From NCBI RefSeq assembly GCF_900111095.1, contig NZ_FOGB01000011.1:62001-126000 (forward strand): a stretch of 64,000 bases of DNA, in the 5' to 3' direction. Below the pieces are notes generated by a model. It saw nothing but the letters and a program-made list of their open reading frames with translations. It did no database searches and was not told the origin of the DNA. A program made the translations under genes and the position numbers. This DNA comes from Amphritea atlantica (lineage in GTDB: Bacteria; Pseudomonadota; Gammaproteobacteria; Pseudomonadales; Balneatricaceae). This document shows positions 35,811 to 46,882 of the stretch, piece by piece (positions within the stretch are counted from its first letter, which is position 1; the number at the start of each line of letters is the position of its first letter).

Positions 35811-37105
35811 CAGGCAGCCCCCTCTTTCAGCTTGCGCATCTCTTTGAGGTAACTCTTCAGGGCTTTCAGTGATCCGGAGATATCCGGCATCTGCGGAGCC
35901 ACTTCAACCTGTTCCAGGTCTTTCAGGGCTTTCAGCAGGGCCTGGGTATTACTGTGGTTCTGTTCAAAGTAAGTCCCCACCCACTGTTGCGCCTTAGTCA
36001 GGCTGTTGAGGTAGCTTTTCGGCTTCCGTTGCAGCAGCGAAAGTTGAGCCTGCTCCAGCATCAGGTGCAGGTTTTGTTGCAGATAGTAACTCTGCTGGGG
36101 TGACAGCAGCGGTTCGACTGGCTCGCTGCGATCCTGAATAACGATCAGTTTGCTGGCTTTATCGGACAGTGTTGCCCAGGCCTGCTTGATATCGGCACTC
36201 CAGCTGGCGGCAAACTCCTCGCTGTTCACCTGATCCAGCAGCTCCGGCAGTTTGTGTTGTTCGGTCAGCGGGATCACCTGCAGCTGATCCACCTGTGCGC
36301 TGAGCGCGCCCAGGCGCAGGAACACGCCTTCGGTATCCAGTTGAGGCACCGCTTCCAGTGCGGCAATATCGGCGGCGACTGCTTTGCGAATATCGTAGAT
36401 GGTGACATCGTCGGTTTCGCTGAGAATCTTATCGGCAGAGCGCAACAGTTGCAGTGCCCCGTTCGGGGTTTGCTCCATCAGCACCCGCTGGTTGGCCAGT
36501 CGCAACAGATATTCGACTTCGGCCAGCAGCCAGTCAGCCCGGTCATTCTTTTGTGCTGCGGTGACCTGTTGAATACTGCGGGTCAGGCGGTTCTGAAGCT
36601 CATTGATATTGGCCTGATCCTGGGTTGATTTACTCTGCAGGGCTGACAATTTCTGATTGAGTGCCCCGAGTTGCTGATTAAACTGCTGCTGGCTTTTCTC
36701 CAGAGTACCGCTCAGTTCAGCGGCGGCATCTTGCCGGGTCTGCTGCAGCTGGTTTTTTTCCTGCAGTTGCAGCCAGTAGAGATAGCCGACCCCGGCCAGG
36801 GCGATCAGTGCCAGCAACAGCGCGATGCGGCCGGCCCAACTGGCTTTCTGTTTTGGCTGCTCTTTTACCGGAGGTTCTTTCGCCGGTGCTTCAGTTGCGT
36901 GTGGCGCTTCCTGTTTTGGCTTACCCACAGTCGGTTTTTCTGGCTTCTCTGCAGCAGTTTTGTTTGTCTCTGATGTCTCTTCAGCTTGCGACTCTGCAGT
37001 ATCAGGCTTATTGGCGGGGGCGTTCTCCTTTTCGATCAGCTCTCCCTCAATCACTTCTTCTGGCTTTTCTGAAGTGGCTGGATTGTTATTCCCGCTTTTT
37101 TTCAT
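35810..37105 (-). CDS. hemX: HemX (uroporphyrinogen-III C-methyltransferase-like membrane protein)
   Basis: A 431-residue protein of the HemX family. Residues 1-88 are a charged, Glu/Lys/Pro/Thr-rich cytoplasmic region; residues 89-110 form one membrane helix (IALLLALIALAGVGYLYWLQL). Then comes a coiled coil to about residue 180 and a helical domain including WLLAEVEYLLRLANQRVLME, the family signature. Despite the name in databases, it lacks a methyltransferase fold. It overlaps hemD by ATGA and hemY by one base, indicating tight translational coupling. Confidence 0.93.
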   Translation of the reverse strand: MKKSGNNNPATSEKPEEVIEGELIEKENAPANKPDTAESQAEETSETNKTAAEKPEKPTVGKPKQEAPHATEAPAKEPPVKEQPKQKASWAGRIALLLALIALAGVGYLYWLQLQEKNQLQQTRQDAAAELSGTLEKSQQQFNQQLGALNQKLSALQSKSTQDQANINELQNRLTRSIQQVTAAQKNDRADWLLAEVEYLLRLANQRVLMEQTPNGALQLLRSADKILSETDDVTIYDIRKAVAADIAALEAVPQLDTEGVFLRLGALSAQVDQLQVIPLTEQHKLPELLDQVNSEEFAASWSADIKQAWATLSDKASKLIVIQDRSEPVEPLLSPQQSYYLQQNLHLMLEQAQLSLLQRKPKSYLNSLTKAQQWVGTYFEQNHSNTQALLKALKDLEQVEVAPQMPDISGSLKALKSYLKEMRKLKEGAA

Positions 37106-37884
37106 GTTCTGTCATCCATATCGATAGTCGATAAAACTGTTTCTGCCATGGCCTGATTATCCGGCCCGCTGGCGGTAATAACCCGAGTATAGCCTAACTC
37201 GTTTGCAATTCGGGCAACTCGCTCACTGGGTACCACCAATGTTGTACGCTGCAGCGTTTTGAGACCGTGCTCAGATATGAGTTTTGTCAGGTTGTTGAGT
37301 GCTTCTCCGCTGGTCAGTAACACCGCAGCAAAGGGTTTGTCTCCGATAGTACTGCTGATCTGTCCGGAGGTATAGGGGGGGAGACTGCGCCGGTAGAGAT
37401 CAGCATAATCAACCCGGGCACCGCGCTGGCTGAGCTGTTGCGCCAGGGTTTCCCGTCCCCCTGCGCCACGCATAATTAATATCCGTTGTTCGCCAACCTG
37501 CTGCAGCTGGGGCAGAGAGAGCAGTGCCTCGGAGTCATAGCCTGCGGCTGACTGAAGGGCGGTAATACCATAGGCTTCCAGCTGAATTGCTGTTTGACGG
37601 CCGATAGCCAGCCACTGGATGCCTACCGGTAGCTGCGGCCAGTACTGGTCGATCAGATCCATCCCGGCGGTGACCGCATTGGCGCTGATGAAGATCACCG
37701 AGTGGTAAAGGTCCAGATCCATAATCCGGCTTTTTAAAAGAGCAAAGCCCGGATCAGATTCACTGACCGGGGTGATCTCCAGCAGCGGCAGCTGAACTGG
37801 GTCAAGCCCAAGACCGGCGAGCAATTCAGCCTGCCCCTCTGCCTGATGCGCGGGGCGGGTGACCAGTATCCGGGGGTTAGCCAT
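37102..37884 (-). CDS. hemD: Uroporphyrinogen-III synthase
   Basis: Closes and inverts ring D of hydroxymethylbilane in tetrapyrrole synthesis. It has 260 residues from the ATG at 37884. The family is poorly conserved, but [18 protein letters not shown] at the N-terminus, [19 protein letters not shown] and [13 protein letters not shown] fit well. The start overlaps the hemC stop by 8 bases (ATGGCTAA). An in-frame start at 38013 would lie deep inside hemC and is rejected. Confidence 0.94.
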   Translation of the reverse strand: MANPRILVTRPAHQAEGQAELLAGLGLDPVQLPLLEITPVSESDPGFALLKSRIMDLDLYHSVIFISANAVTAGMDLIDQYWPQLPVGIQWLAIGRQTAIQLEAYGITALQSAAGYDSEALLSLPQLQQVGEQRILIMRGAGGRETLAQQLSQRGARVDYADLYRRSLPPYTSGQISSTIGDKPFAAVLLTSGEALNNLTKLISEHGLKTLQRTTLVVPSERVARIANELGYTRVITASGPDNQAMAETVLSTIDMDDRT

Positions 37885-38818
37885 TCTGCTGATAAACGTC
37901 TGCCAGAATCTTATCGGCACCGGCCGCCAGCAGGCGTTCTGCCAATTCGATACCCATCGCTTCAGCATTATCCGGGCTATTGCGTAACTCATCCCGCAGG
38001 ACCTGGGTACCATCGGTGCTGGCTACCAGACCGCGCAGGTATAGTTCATCACTGGCTTCATTGAGGGTGGCATAACAGGCGATAGGTACCTGACAGCCGC
38101 CTTCCAGCCGACGGTTCATGGCCCGCTCGGCGGTAACGCGGTAGGCGGTTTGCTGATCATGCAGCGGTTTGAGCAGTTCGATAGTGGTTGCATCATCGCT
38201 ACGACACTCGATGCCTACGGCGCCCTGACCACCGGCCGGAAGACTCTCTTCCGGGGTGATCTCGCTGGCGATCCGGTCAGCCATTTCAAGGCGCAGCAAA
38301 CCGGCAGTTGCCAGGATAATCGCGTCGTACTGGCCTTCATCCAGCTTGCGCAGACGGGTGTTGACGTTGCCCCGCAGGGTTTTGATCTGCAGATCGGGGC
38401 GGGCAGCTTTCAGCTGTGCTTCCCGGCGCAGCGAGGAGGTGCCGACGACTGCCCCCTGAGGCAGTTCATCAACTGATTTGTAATGGTTAGAAACAAACGC
38501 ATCGGTGGGCTTTTCCCGTGGGCAGATGACTGCCAGCCCGAGGCCTTCGGGAAACTCCATAGGTACATCTTTCATTGAATGTACGGCGATATCGGCTTCA
38601 TTGGCCAGCATTGCGACTTCCAGCTCTTTAACAAAAAGTCCCTTGCCGCCAATCTTTGACAGAGGCGAGTCCAGCAGTACATCCCCTTTGGTGGTAAATC
38701 CCATGAGTTCTACTTTGATGCCGGGATGAAACTTCTCTAACTCAGCTTTAACATACTCTGCCTGCCACAGGGCGAGGGGGCTTTGACGGGTGGCGATACG
38801 GACTACTTTATCGGTCAT
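37877..38818 (-). CDS. hemC: Porphobilinogen deaminase (hydroxymethylbilane synthase)
   Basis: Polymerises four porphobilinogens to hydroxymethylbilane. It has 313 residues. Key residues: [15 protein letters not shown], the catalytic Asp84 in HSMKDVP, the Arg-rich [10 protein letters not shown] and [10 protein letters not shown], and Cys242 in [11 protein letters not shown], which carries the dipyrromethane cofactor. It is the first gene of the heme operon and is divergent from argH, as in Pseudomonas, but without algZ-algR in between. Confidence 0.97.
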   Translation of the reverse strand: MTDKVVRIATRQSPLALWQAEYVKAELEKFHPGIKVELMGFTTKGDVLLDSPLSKIGGKGLFVKELEVAMLANEADIAVHSMKDVPMEFPEGLGLAVICPREKPTDAFVSNHYKSVDELPQGAVVGTSSLRREAQLKAARPDLQIKTLRGNVNTRLRKLDEGQYDAIILATAGLLRLEMADRIASEITPEESLPAGGQGAVGIECRSDDATTIELLKPLHDQQTAYRVTAERAMNRRLEGGCQVPIACYATLNEASDELYLRGLVASTDGTQVLRDELRNSPDNAEAMGIELAERLLAAGADKILADVYQQNG

Positions 38819-39003
38819 ACAGAATCCTGGAGGGCGTTTGCCCGGTCAACTACGCAAAATAATTACCGATTTTAACAGATAAGCGGACAGGTAACAGCTG
38901 ATCGGGCATGCGGGAGGGGGGCAGGTTGCTGTATAATGCCCGCCATTGATTCAGGACAAGATCCGCTTGCCTTCGGCACGGATGACAGATTTGAGGTTTC
39001 AGC

Positions 39004-40401
39004 ATGAGTGAAGAAAAAACCAACCAGCAATGGGGTGGCCGTTTTAATGAGCCAACGGATGCCTTTGTTGCCCGTTTTACGGCGTCGGTGCAGTTTGATC
39101 AGCGGATGTACAAGCAGGATATCCAGGGTTCAGTCGCCCATGCAAAAATGCTCACTAAGGTGGGGGTGCTGACCGAAGCTGAATGTGCCGATATTCTTCA
39201 GGGGCTCAGTGAGATTGAAGCTGATATTGAAAGTGGCAACTTCGAGTGGTCGATCGAACTGGAAGACGTGCATATGAATATCGAAGCGGCGCTGACGAAG
39301 AAGATCGGTATTACCGGTAAGAAGTTGCATACAGGGCGCTCCCGTAATGATCAGGTTGCCACCGATATCCGCCTCTATGTGCGTGATGAGATCGATAATG
39401 TGCTGGCTGAGATCAGTCGTTTGCAGCAGGGGATTGTGGGCCTTGCCCGTCAGGAAGCGGATACTGTGATGCCAGGTTTTACCCATCTGCAGACTGCCCA
39501 GCCGGTGACCTTCGGGCACCACCTGATGGCCTGGTTTGAAATGCTTAGTCGGGATTATGAGCGGTTTGTCGATTGCCGTAAGCGGGTTAATATTCTACCA
39601 CTCGGCGCGGCGGCGCTAGCCGGGACGACCTATCCGATTGACCGTCATATGACTACTGAGTTGCTGGGTTTTACCGCTCCGACAGAGAACTCCCTGGATT
39701 CTGTTTCTGATCGTGACTTTGCTATCGAGTTTTGTGCGGCTTCCAGTGTGCTGATGATGCATATGACCCGTTACTCTGAAGAGCTGGTGATGTGGGCGTC
39801 TGCGCAGTTTAACTTTATCAATCTGCCGGATCGCTTCTGCACCGGCTCCTCTATTATGCCGCAAAAGAAAAACCCGGATGTGCCCGAGCTGGTGCGGGGT
39901 AAGAGCGGCCGGGTGTATGGCCATCTGATGTCACTGTTAACGCTGATGAAGTCTCAGCCACTGGCTTACAACAAGGATAATCAGGAAGATAAAGAGCCGC
40001 TGTTCGATGCGATCGATACGGTCAAAGGCTGTTTGCGGGCTTTTGCCGATATGGTGCCGGCGATTGAAGCGAAACGGGACAATATGCGTGAAGCGGCGTT
40101 GCGGGGATTCTCCACCGCGACCGATCTGGCAGACTACGTGGTGCGCAAGGGGATTCCCTTCCGTGATGCCCATGAGATTGTCGGCAAAGCGGTGGCTTAC
40201 GGGATTCAGCAGAACAAGGATCTGGGTGAAATGAGCCTGGAAGAGCTGCAACAGTTCTCCGGTCAGATCGGCGAAGATGTCTTCGATGTGCTGACACTGG
40301 ACGGCTCTGTCAGTGCCCGTGATCATATTGGCGGTACCGCTCCAAATCAGGTACGCCTGGCCTGCGACCGGGCTGAACAGATGCTGTCACAACGTAGCTA
40401 A
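39004..40401 (+). CDS. argH: Argininosuccinate lyase
   Basis: Last step of arginine synthesis: splits argininosuccinate into arginine and fumarate. It has 465 residues. Motifs: [64 protein letters not shown] and the fumarase/lyase signature [12 protein letters not shown]. It is divergent from hemC and monocistronic, with a terminator after it. Confidence 0.97.
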   Translation: MSEEKTNQQWGGRFNEPTDAFVARFTASVQFDQRMYKQDIQGSVAHAKMLTKVGVLTEAECADILQGLSEIEADIESGNFEWSIELEDVHMNIEAALTKKIGITGKKLHTGRSRNDQVATDIRLYVRDEIDNVLAEISRLQQGIVGLARQEADTVMPGFTHLQTAQPVTFGHHLMAWFEMLSRDYERFVDCRKRVNILPLGAAALAGTTYPIDRHMTTELLGFTAPTENSLDSVSDRDFAIEFCAASSVLMMHMTRYSEELVMWASAQFNFINLPDRFCTGSSIMPQKKNPDVPELVRGKSGRVYGHLMSLLTLMKSQPLAYNKDNQEDKEPLFDAIDTVKGCLRAFADMVPAIEAKRDNMREAALRGFSTATDLADYVVRKGIPFRDAHEIVGKAVAYGIQQNKDLGEMSLEELQQFSGQIGEDVFDVLTLDGSVSARDHIGGTAPNQVRLACDRAEQMLSQRS

Positions 40402-40424
40402 TAGTAATAATACCGCATTATCGA

Positions 40425-40456
40425 ACCCGCTAAGGTGAGCCCTGGCGGGTTTTTTT
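40425..40456 (+). terminator. Terminator after argH
   Basis: The stem acccgc / gcgggt (40425-40430 with 40445-40450) is followed by T7. Confidence 0.8.
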
Positions 40457-40609
40457 GTAGCTTTATTACCCAGCGTGGGATATAGAGATAGGCCTTTAGT
40501 TGTATAACACGGTAGATTAGTCGGGTATCGGGTTGACCCTGAACTATATTTTCACGCGTTAACAGGCAAATAATAAATAATGGAATATTAACGGGCTGGC
40601 GGAGTTCAC

Positions 40610-42589
40610 ATGAGACTGAATATCACCCATAAAATGATTGTAGGCTTTGTCCTGATGGTCGTTTTTATCATCGTTGTGGGGGCCGGAGGTGTAGGCGCGA
40701 TACAGCTGATCTCGCAGAAGTTTGAGAATGTCACACAGAATGTAGTGCCTTCGCTGACAGAGGGTTTACGGCAACTGGTACGGCTTGAGGAAGCGAACAA
40801 TGAGCTGTTTGCCGCGCTGTCGGAAAAGCGCGTCAGAGAGCTTAATCTGCAGCGTGAATCATTTAAGCAGCAACTGGAACAGTTCAGGGTCGATCAGCAG
40901 GCATTAGCTGAGCGGGTGGCTCATGATGAGGTGCTGAGTGAGTCATTAAATCAGGTTGCTGCGCGGGTTGATCAGTACTTCTCCCTGGCCGATACCGTAC
41001 TGCTTGAACAGAGGAGTATTCTGGACAATGAGCGGCATATTATTGATGCTGATATAAAGTTGCGTAAGGCCGACAATGCGCTTTCCACTTCATTGAGCAG
41101 GCTTCAGGTTGATTATAGTGGGACGCCGATTGCCGCAGCGGGTAAGGATCTGGCCAAGACCATAGGTATTTTCCGTTCCCGTCTGATGAACTTCAGCCGT
41201 ACCCAGGCGATGGGACGGTTGGAAAAAGTGCTGGCCACCAGAAAAGGGGATATTCGCAAGGATTATGAGAAAATTATCCGCTTAGGTGGGCCGTTCCGCT
41301 CAGCGCAGGATGATCTTAATGTCTTTGAGCAACAGTTTTACGGGGAGGATGGGCTGGTCGCTTATCTGCGCGTGATGAATGCGGCGCAAAAGGCGCAGGG
41401 TGCCCGTCTGGAGCAGACTTATCAACTGATCGATGAGACTCGCGCAGCCGTTGAAGATTTTATAACGAAGAATAATCAGATTCTTAATCATGCCCAGGAA
41501 CAGGCCAGTCAGGAGGTGTTTACCGGTCGGTTACTGATCATCGGCTTGTCGCTGGGCGCAGTGATATTTGCCCTGATCGTCGCGATTGTGCTGGTGCAGA
41601 CTATCCGCTTGCCACTGGCGCATATCCGCAAGACGCTGGGTGCCGTGCGCGAAGGTAATTTGAATGTCACTTTTGACGTGAGCCGACAGGATGAGTTTGG
41701 TGATCTGAGCGGCTATCTCAATGAGGTGGTTGCGAGTCTGAAGTCAATATTACAACAGGTTGCAGATGGCGCTGAGCGGTTGTCTACTGTGGCCAATAAG
41801 AATGCCTCTATCAGCCAGCAGACAACGGAGTCGATGAACCTGCAGAGTATGCAGCTGGAGCAAACCTCCTCGGCTGCTGTGGAGATGGAACATAGTGTTT
41901 CTGAGGTGGCCGGACACAGTAAGACAACATTGAATGCGGTGCATGAGTTTGAAAACCTCAGTCATGATGTCAGCCAGCAGATGCGGGAGACCGTCGACAG
42001 TATTGAAAAGCAGGCCCGGGGAATCGATCAGGCGATGGGGGTCAGTCAGGAGATGGCTACGTTTGGCAATCAGATCGTGATGATTCTGACAACCATTAAG
42101 GATATTGCGGAAAAAACTAATCTGCTGGCGCTCAATGCCGCGATTGAGGCGGCTCGTGCGGGAGAACAGGGCAGGGGGTTTGCGGTGGTTGCCGATGAAG
42201 TGAGGGGATTGGCCGGGCGTACCCGGGACTCGGTGCAGGATATTCAGGACATGGTGGGGAATATGCAGAGTGCTATTCTGCGGGTCACAGAAGTAATGGA
42301 TCAGAGTTATCAACAGACCCAGGCCTGTGTTGAGCATGCAGGGCGATCTCAGGGGGTTCTGCAGTCGATGAATGAAGCGGTAGCGCATATCCGTGCACTT
42401 AATGCCTTCATTGAAACCGCAGCCACTGAGCAGACGGATGCGGTGGCGGAGGTCAGTCAGACGCTGGTTTCGATCAGTAACGCTGCGGCAGAAACTACGA
42501 GAGGGGCGGAGAGTGCTGCTGAAAGCAGTCAGACGCTGCTTGATGTTGCTCGTCAACAGCAATCGTTACTGGCTCGTTTCTCTATATGA
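40610..42589 (+). CDS. Methyl-accepting chemotaxis protein 1
   Basis: A 659-residue transmembrane chemoreceptor. The first membrane helix is at about residues 10-32 ([18 protein letters not shown]), followed by a helical periplasmic sensor of about 270 residues, the second helix at about 304-327, a HAMP domain to about 380 ([24 protein letters not shown]) and the signalling domain. Its hairpin tip reads [20 protein letters not shown] and [20 protein letters not shown]. The sensor size fits a bimodular helical type; the ligand is unknown. There is no CheR-binding pentapeptide at the end. It is paralogous to the next gene; ggag lies 5 bases before the ATG. Confidence 0.95.
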   Translation: MRLNITHKMIVGFVLMVVFIIVVGAGGVGAIQLISQKFENVTQNVVPSLTEGLRQLVRLEEANNELFAALSEKRVRELNLQRESFKQQLEQFRVDQQALAERVAHDEVLSESLNQVAARVDQYFSLADTVLLEQRSILDNERHIIDADIKLRKADNALSTSLSRLQVDYSGTPIAAAGKDLAKTIGIFRSRLMNFSRTQAMGRLEKVLATRKGDIRKDYEKIIRLGGPFRSAQDDLNVFEQQFYGEDGLVAYLRVMNAAQKAQGARLEQTYQLIDETRAAVEDFITKNNQILNHAQEQASQEVFTGRLLIIGLSLGAVIFALIVAIVLVQTIRLPLAHIRKTLGAVREGNLNVTFDVSRQDEFGDLSGYLNEVVASLKSILQQVADGAERLSTVANKNASISQQTTESMNLQSMQLEQTSSAAVEMEHSVSEVAGHSKTTLNAVHEFENLSHDVSQQMRETVDSIEKQARGIDQAMGVSQEMATFGNQIVMILTTIKDIAEKTNLLALNAAIEAARAGEQGRGFAVVADEVRGLAGRTRDSVQDIQDMVGNMQSAILRVTEVMDQSYQQTQACVEHAGRSQGVLQSMNEAVAHIRALNAFIETAATEQTDAVAEVSQTLVSISNAAAETTRGAESAAESSQTLLDVARQQQSLLARFSI

Positions 42590-42775
42590 CACGATTCCTG
42601 CGACGCTATAACCGCCCGGATTTTCCCGGGCGGTTAGCTATATTTAACTACTCAACCTGAGGAGAGCGGCAAAGACCTCTGATACACAACCGGGTAAATT
42701 GCCACACTGATTCGATACCTCACTATAACTATAATCATCACTAGCCTGCATAAAAGGCTGGATGCTGGAGCGCGT

Positions 42776-44758
42776 ATGAGACTGAATATTACCCACAAAC
42801 TAACGGCAGGCTTCTCTTTAATGGTGCTGTTTATTATCGTTGTTGGAGCGGGTGGTTTGTTTGGCAGTAAAACTATTTCGAATCACTTCTTCAATGTTTC
42901 TGACAATGTGATCCCTTCACTATCGGGTAGCTTTCAGCAACTGGTCTATCTGGAAGAGGTTAACTCTGAACTGTTTGCGGCATTGTCACAGGACCGGATT
43001 AAGCAACTCAACGAGAAAAAGAAGGCTGTAAAGGCGAGGATCGTTCAGTTTAATGATGCGCAGATTGTTGTGGCTGAAAAAGCGGCCGGTGATCCAGAGT
43101 TGAAAGCCAGTATCGATAAGGTTCAGACGGTTAGCAAAGAGTTTTTTGCCGTGACCGAAAAAGTGATGGCTGACCGGAAGCAGTCGCTGATTCTGGAGTT
43201 TCAGACCCGACAGGCAGAGATTGATTTTCAGGGGCTGGGGAATACTCTCAACCTGTGGGTAAAATCCCTGTACGAGAATCAGGTGGATCAGAGTGTGCTG
43301 GACAAAGCGGATGACCTGATGGTGGCGTTCAGTATGCACCGTTTTCATCTGGTGGATTTTCAGCGCACTAATGATATGGCCAAACTGGAAAAAGAGCTGA
43401 AAGACAATAAGGGAAAGCTGAAGCAGGCGCTGGCGGCGATCGACTCTGACGTTCCCAATTTCTATCTGTTAAAACGCACCATTAATTCAGTCAATAATCA
43501 TCTCTATCAAGAGGGAGGGTTGGTTGACTATTACAAACAGAAGGCTGAGGCTGAGGCTGTGCTTGCGCAAAGCCTGAAAAAAACCGATAACCTGATTTCT
43601 CAGGCGCGCGCGGCGGTCAGTGCGTTTATCGCAGCCAATCATGAACTGGCCGGGAATGCCCGGAACGAGGCACAGCAACTGGTTAATTTCAGTCAGGTGG
43701 GCATATTAGCGCTCTCTGTGGGCTCCGTCGTGTCTGGCCTGATCGTGGCGATCATACTGATGCAGACTATCCGGGTACCACTGGCGCATATTCATTCGGG
43801 GCTGAGTGCATTCCGCAAGGGCGATCTGAGTGTCGTATTTGAGGTTAAGCGCGAAGATGAGTTTGGTGATCTGAGCCGTTACCTGAACTCTGTCGTTGAG
43901 GAGCTGAGGGATATCCTGCAGAAAGTCGCTTCGGGGGCTGACCGTTTATCCAGTGTGGCTAACCGCAATGCCTCGATTAGCCAGCAAACGACTGAAGCGA
44001 TGAGTACTCAGGGGATGAAGCTGGAGCAAACCTCCTCGGCCGCGGTGGAGATGGAGCACAGTGTTTCTGAAGTGGCTGGTCATAGTAAGACAACACTGCA
44101 GGCGGTGCATGAGTTCGAAGCGCTGAGTCAGGATGTTAGTCAGCAGATGCTGGATACCGTTGCCAGTATCGAAACCCAGGCTAAGGGTATTGATCAGGCG
44201 ATGGGGGTGAGTAATGAGATGGCAGCGTTTGGTAACCAGATCGTTATGATTCTGACCACGATTCAGGATATCGCTGAAAAAACAAATCTGCTGGCATTGA
44301 ACGCTGCTATTGAGGCGGCCCGTGCGGGGGAACAGGGCAGAGGTTTTGCTGTGGTAGCCGATGAGGTCCGGGGGCTGGCCGGGCGTACCCGTGACTCGGT
44401 TCAGGATATTCAGGAGATGGTCGGTAACATGCAGAATGCCATCACCCGGGTGTCCGAGGTGATGAACCAGAGCTTCGAGCAAACCCAGAACTGTGTTGAA
44501 CAAGCGGGTCGGTCGCAGCAGGTGTTGCAGGCGATGAATGAAGCGGTGTCGCATATCCGGGATTTGAACGCCTTCATTGAAACTGCAGCGACTGAGCAGG
44601 CGCAGGCGGTGGCAGAAGTGAGTCAGACGCTGGTGTCGATCAATGTCACGGCAGCGGAGACATCGCAGGGGGCTGTGGTCGCCTCTGAAAGCAGTCAGGA
44701 ACTGCTGGATGTTGCCAGGCAGCAGCAGTCATTACTGGCACGCTTCTCGATCAGTTGA
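42776..44758 (+). CDS. Methyl-accepting chemotaxis protein 2
   Basis: A 660-residue paralogue of the preceding chemoreceptor with the same layout: membrane helices at about residues 10-32 and 305-327, HAMP, then a signalling domain that is almost identical to copy 1. The periplasmic sensor (residues 35-300) has diverged strongly, though its first 60 residues still align ([22 protein letters not shown] against [20 protein letters not shown], quoted in part). The pair probably arose by tandem duplication and now senses different ligands through the same output. A terminator follows. Confidence 0.95.
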   Translation: MRLNITHKLTAGFSLMVLFIIVVGAGGLFGSKTISNHFFNVSDNVIPSLSGSFQQLVYLEEVNSELFAALSQDRIKQLNEKKKAVKARIVQFNDAQIVVAEKAAGDPELKASIDKVQTVSKEFFAVTEKVMADRKQSLILEFQTRQAEIDFQGLGNTLNLWVKSLYENQVDQSVLDKADDLMVAFSMHRFHLVDFQRTNDMAKLEKELKDNKGKLKQALAAIDSDVPNFYLLKRTINSVNNHLYQEGGLVDYYKQKAEAEAVLAQSLKKTDNLISQARAAVSAFIAANHELAGNARNEAQQLVNFSQVGILALSVGSVVSGLIVAIILMQTIRVPLAHIHSGLSAFRKGDLSVVFEVKREDEFGDLSRYLNSVVEELRDILQKVASGADRLSSVANRNASISQQTTEAMSTQGMKLEQTSSAAVEMEHSVSEVAGHSKTTLQAVHEFEALSQDVSQQMLDTVASIETQAKGIDQAMGVSNEMAAFGNQIVMILTTIQDIAEKTNLLALNAAIEAARAGEQGRGFAVVADEVRGLAGRTRDSVQDIQEMVGNMQNAITRVSEVMNQSFEQTQNCVEQAGRSQQVLQAMNEAVSHIRDLNAFIETAATEQAQAVAEVSQTLVSINVTAAETSQGAVVASESSQELLDVARQQQSLLARFSIS

Positions 44759-44778
44759 GAAGCAGGACTACCTTAGCA

Positions 44779-44813
44779 ACAAAAAAGCCCGTCGCACTTT
44801 GGCGGGCTTTTTA
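44779..44813. terminator. Bidirectional terminator after MCP 2
   Basis: The stem gcccg(t)c / gcgggc (44787 to 44807) is flanked by A6 and T5. It serves the second chemoreceptor gene and the convergent ACT-domain gene. Confidence 0.85.
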
Positions 44814-44830
44814 TGTAACTGTAGTCGGTA

Positions 44831-45343
44831 TCAGTTCAGGGTGATATCCACCATCAGATCGTTGGCAATCGCTTCAAGTGATTGTTGTAGATCCTCCAGA
44901 TCAACGCCTACAGGAACAGTCAGCTCAGCGTCTGCCTTGAACAGCAGCTCAGCGGACATTGAACCACTGACCAGCTCTGTGGATAACCGTTCAACATTGA
45001 TGCTGTAACGATTAAGCGCCTGCGAGATCTCCCGGACAATACCGGGCTTGTCGTGGCCGATCAGTTCCAGCGTAATATTATTACTCTCACTGGAGGCGTC
45101 TGCTTCAGTGCTGCGCTCAGCGATCACCTTCAAACCCTGAGATTGCAACTGCTGCAGCGCCTCAATCAGCGAGTCTGCGTGGTTTTCCGGAACGGATACA
45201 ATCAGTATGCCGGCAAATTTACCCGCCAGACGGGACATGCTGCTTTCCAGCCAGTTACCTTCATTGCTGGCGATGGTCTGGGACAGCAGTTCTACCAGTC
45301 CGGGTTTGTCCGGGGCGATCACGGTCAGTACGAGGGATGTCAT
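44831..45343 (-). CDS. Double ACT-domain regulator (GcvR-like)
   Basis: A 170-residue protein made of two ACT domains: LVLTVIAPDKPGLVELLSQT at the N-terminus, and ITLELIGHDKPGIVREISQA from about residue 90. This is the layout of GcvR, which restrains the glycine-cleavage regulator GcvA in E. coli. The gcvT-gcvH pair lies about 8 kb away in this window, but no gcvA is seen. The start at 45343 has aaaggag 8 bases upstream. The ligand may be an amino acid, probably glycine by analogy. Confidence 0.85.
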   Translation of the reverse strand: MTSLVLTVIAPDKPGLVELLSQTIASNEGNWLESSMSRLAGKFAGILIVSVPENHADSLIEALQQLQSQGLKVIAERSTEADASSESNNITLELIGHDKPGIVREISQALNRYSINVERLSTELVSGSMSAELLFKADAELTVPVGVDLEDLQQSLEAIANDLMVDITLN

Positions 45344-45642
45344 TATAGTTACTCCTTTTATATAGCCAGGCCGGATCACTGTCCCCGTTGATATCGGCCG
45401 TCATTCCTGCCTGTGATGTACAGGCGTATCAAACTTTGCGAGTAGAGCTGATCGGGATATTACCGGATTTACACTCCTGATCTCTCTTCAGAAGAATAGC
45501 TGCCGCGTGCAAAAAGTGCTGACAACCAGGGTTGATCATCCCATAATTCCACAGATTATTGATTACTTTCGTATCGGTTGCTCTTATTGCCTGCCATCTA
45601 ACCGCAGCTGTAGGGCAAAGATCTATTGGATTATATACACAG

Positions 45643-46563
45643 ATGAGCGGGATTCTCACGGCTTTATGGCCGGTTTTTGCATTGTTATGTATTGGACATA
45701 TTATTCGCCGGACTGGTTTTCCCGGCGATGGTTTCTGGGAGCCTGCAGAAAAGCTGATCTATTTTCTGCTGTTCCCGACACTGCTGGTTTACAAGCTGAG
45801 CCTTGCGGATGTGGGGGCTGTTCCGGTTGCAGAGGTTGCCCTGGCGGTGATTCTGCTACTGTTTACTGGCACGCTGATTCTGCTCGGTGTTCAACGCTTC
45901 AGACCGATGGCGAACAGCAGCTTTACCTCGGTTTATCAGGGAGGGATGCGTTTCAATACCTATGTGGGGCTGGCCTCGGGAGCCGCTCTGTTTGGGGATA
46001 CCGGGGTGGCGGTTGCGGCGGTGATTATTGCGGTGATGGTGCCGCTGTTAAATCTTCTCTGTGTGTTGATTTTTAGTCTTTACACCCGTAAGGACGCCGG
46101 ATACCTCAGCGCTTTGCTGGCGGTGGTGAAAAACCCGCTGATAGTTGCCTGCTTTGTGGGTATTTTTCTCAATCTGTCGGGCATTGGTCTGCCGTGGATG
46201 GTGGCTTCGGTGGCGGGCTTATTGAGCGGTATCGCTTTGCCCCTGGCACTGTTGGCGGTCGGTGCCGGACTGAATCTTACTGCTCTGCGTAAGGCGGGTG
46301 GCGCCGTTATCTATAGCAGCATCATTAAACTGGTGGTGTTTCCCTGTCTGATGTTGCTGATCTGTCGATTGTTTGTTGTTTCTCCCGAGGTCGCTCAGGT
46401 GTTGATACTCTTCAGTGCGTTGCCAACAGCGCCTTCTGCATATGTTCTGGCCCGGCAACTGGGGGGCGATGCAGTACTGATGTCTGCAATCATAACCGGC
46501 CAAACACTGCTTTCTATGCTGATAATGCCGGTGGTTTTGTCGATTTTCCCACTTTTTCTGTGA
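45643..46563 (+). CDS. AEC family permease
   Basis: A 306-residue membrane protein with about ten helices. It begins MSGILTALWPVFALLCIGHI, typical of the auxin efflux carrier (AEC) family, with FLLFPTLLVYKLSLAD, an internal GLASGAALFGDTGVA and the C-terminal LILFSALPTAPSAYVLARQL. The family exports organic anions such as malate; the substrate here is unknown. The start lacks a clear ribosome binding site; an in-frame TTG at 45559 would add 28 non-family residues. Confidence 0.87.
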   Translation: MSGILTALWPVFALLCIGHIIRRTGFPGDGFWEPAEKLIYFLLFPTLLVYKLSLADVGAVPVAEVALAVILLLFTGTLILLGVQRFRPMANSSFTSVYQGGMRFNTYVGLASGAALFGDTGVAVAAVIIAVMVPLLNLLCVLIFSLYTRKDAGYLSALLAVVKNPLIVACFVGIFLNLSGIGLPWMVASVAGLLSGIALPLALLAVGAGLNLTALRKAGGAVIYSSIIKLVVFPCLMLLICRLFVVSPEVAQVLILFSALPTAPSAYVLARQLGGDAVLMSAIITGQTLLSMLIMPVVLSIFPLFL

Positions 46564-46750
46564 ATTTCTGGGAAAAGATGGAACTTATGTCATGGAATTG
46601 CTGTCTTCTCTTAAGCTTTTAAAGCATTTGTCGATAAAGCGTATGTAACGTCTTAAAAATACATGGTAAAAATGCTTGTGTTTTTTCGTTTTTATGGAAG
46701 AATGTGCGCGCTTTTGACTTAGTGAAATAAACTTTCCGAGCAGTAAAAAA

Positions 46751-46876
46751 ATGAAAAAAGGACCCGATCTGGTTGTCGTGTTAATCGCTGTGTTTGTACT
46801 GGGAACCGTTTTTACAGGTGTCAGTCATGCCGATATCGAGTTTGCCTCGATAGTCGGGCAGGTGTTTAATAACTAA
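46751..46876 (+). CDS. Small membrane protein (41 aa)
   Basis: A 41-residue peptide: MKKGPDLVVVLIAVFVLGTV, then TGVSHADIEFASIVGQVFNN. The Lys-Lys start and the hydrophobic stretch at about residues 7-25 suggest either a membrane anchor or a signal peptide with a cut after SHA, leaving about 15 residues. The leader is very AT-rich; a weak gag lies upstream of the ATG. The gene converges on fthC, 6 bases away. No family is recognised. Confidence 0.6.
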   Translation: MKKGPDLVVVLIAVFVLGTVFTGVSHADIEFASIVGQVFNN

Positions 46877-46882
46877 ATCCGG

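Noticed and set aside
40610-44758. Long direct repeat of mobile-element type
   Set aside because: The repeat is explained by two paralogous chemoreceptor genes with conserved signalling domains.
45429-45659. 76-codon minus-strand frame before the AEC permease gene
   Set aside because: No ribosome binding site, overlap with the permease start and no protein-like pattern.
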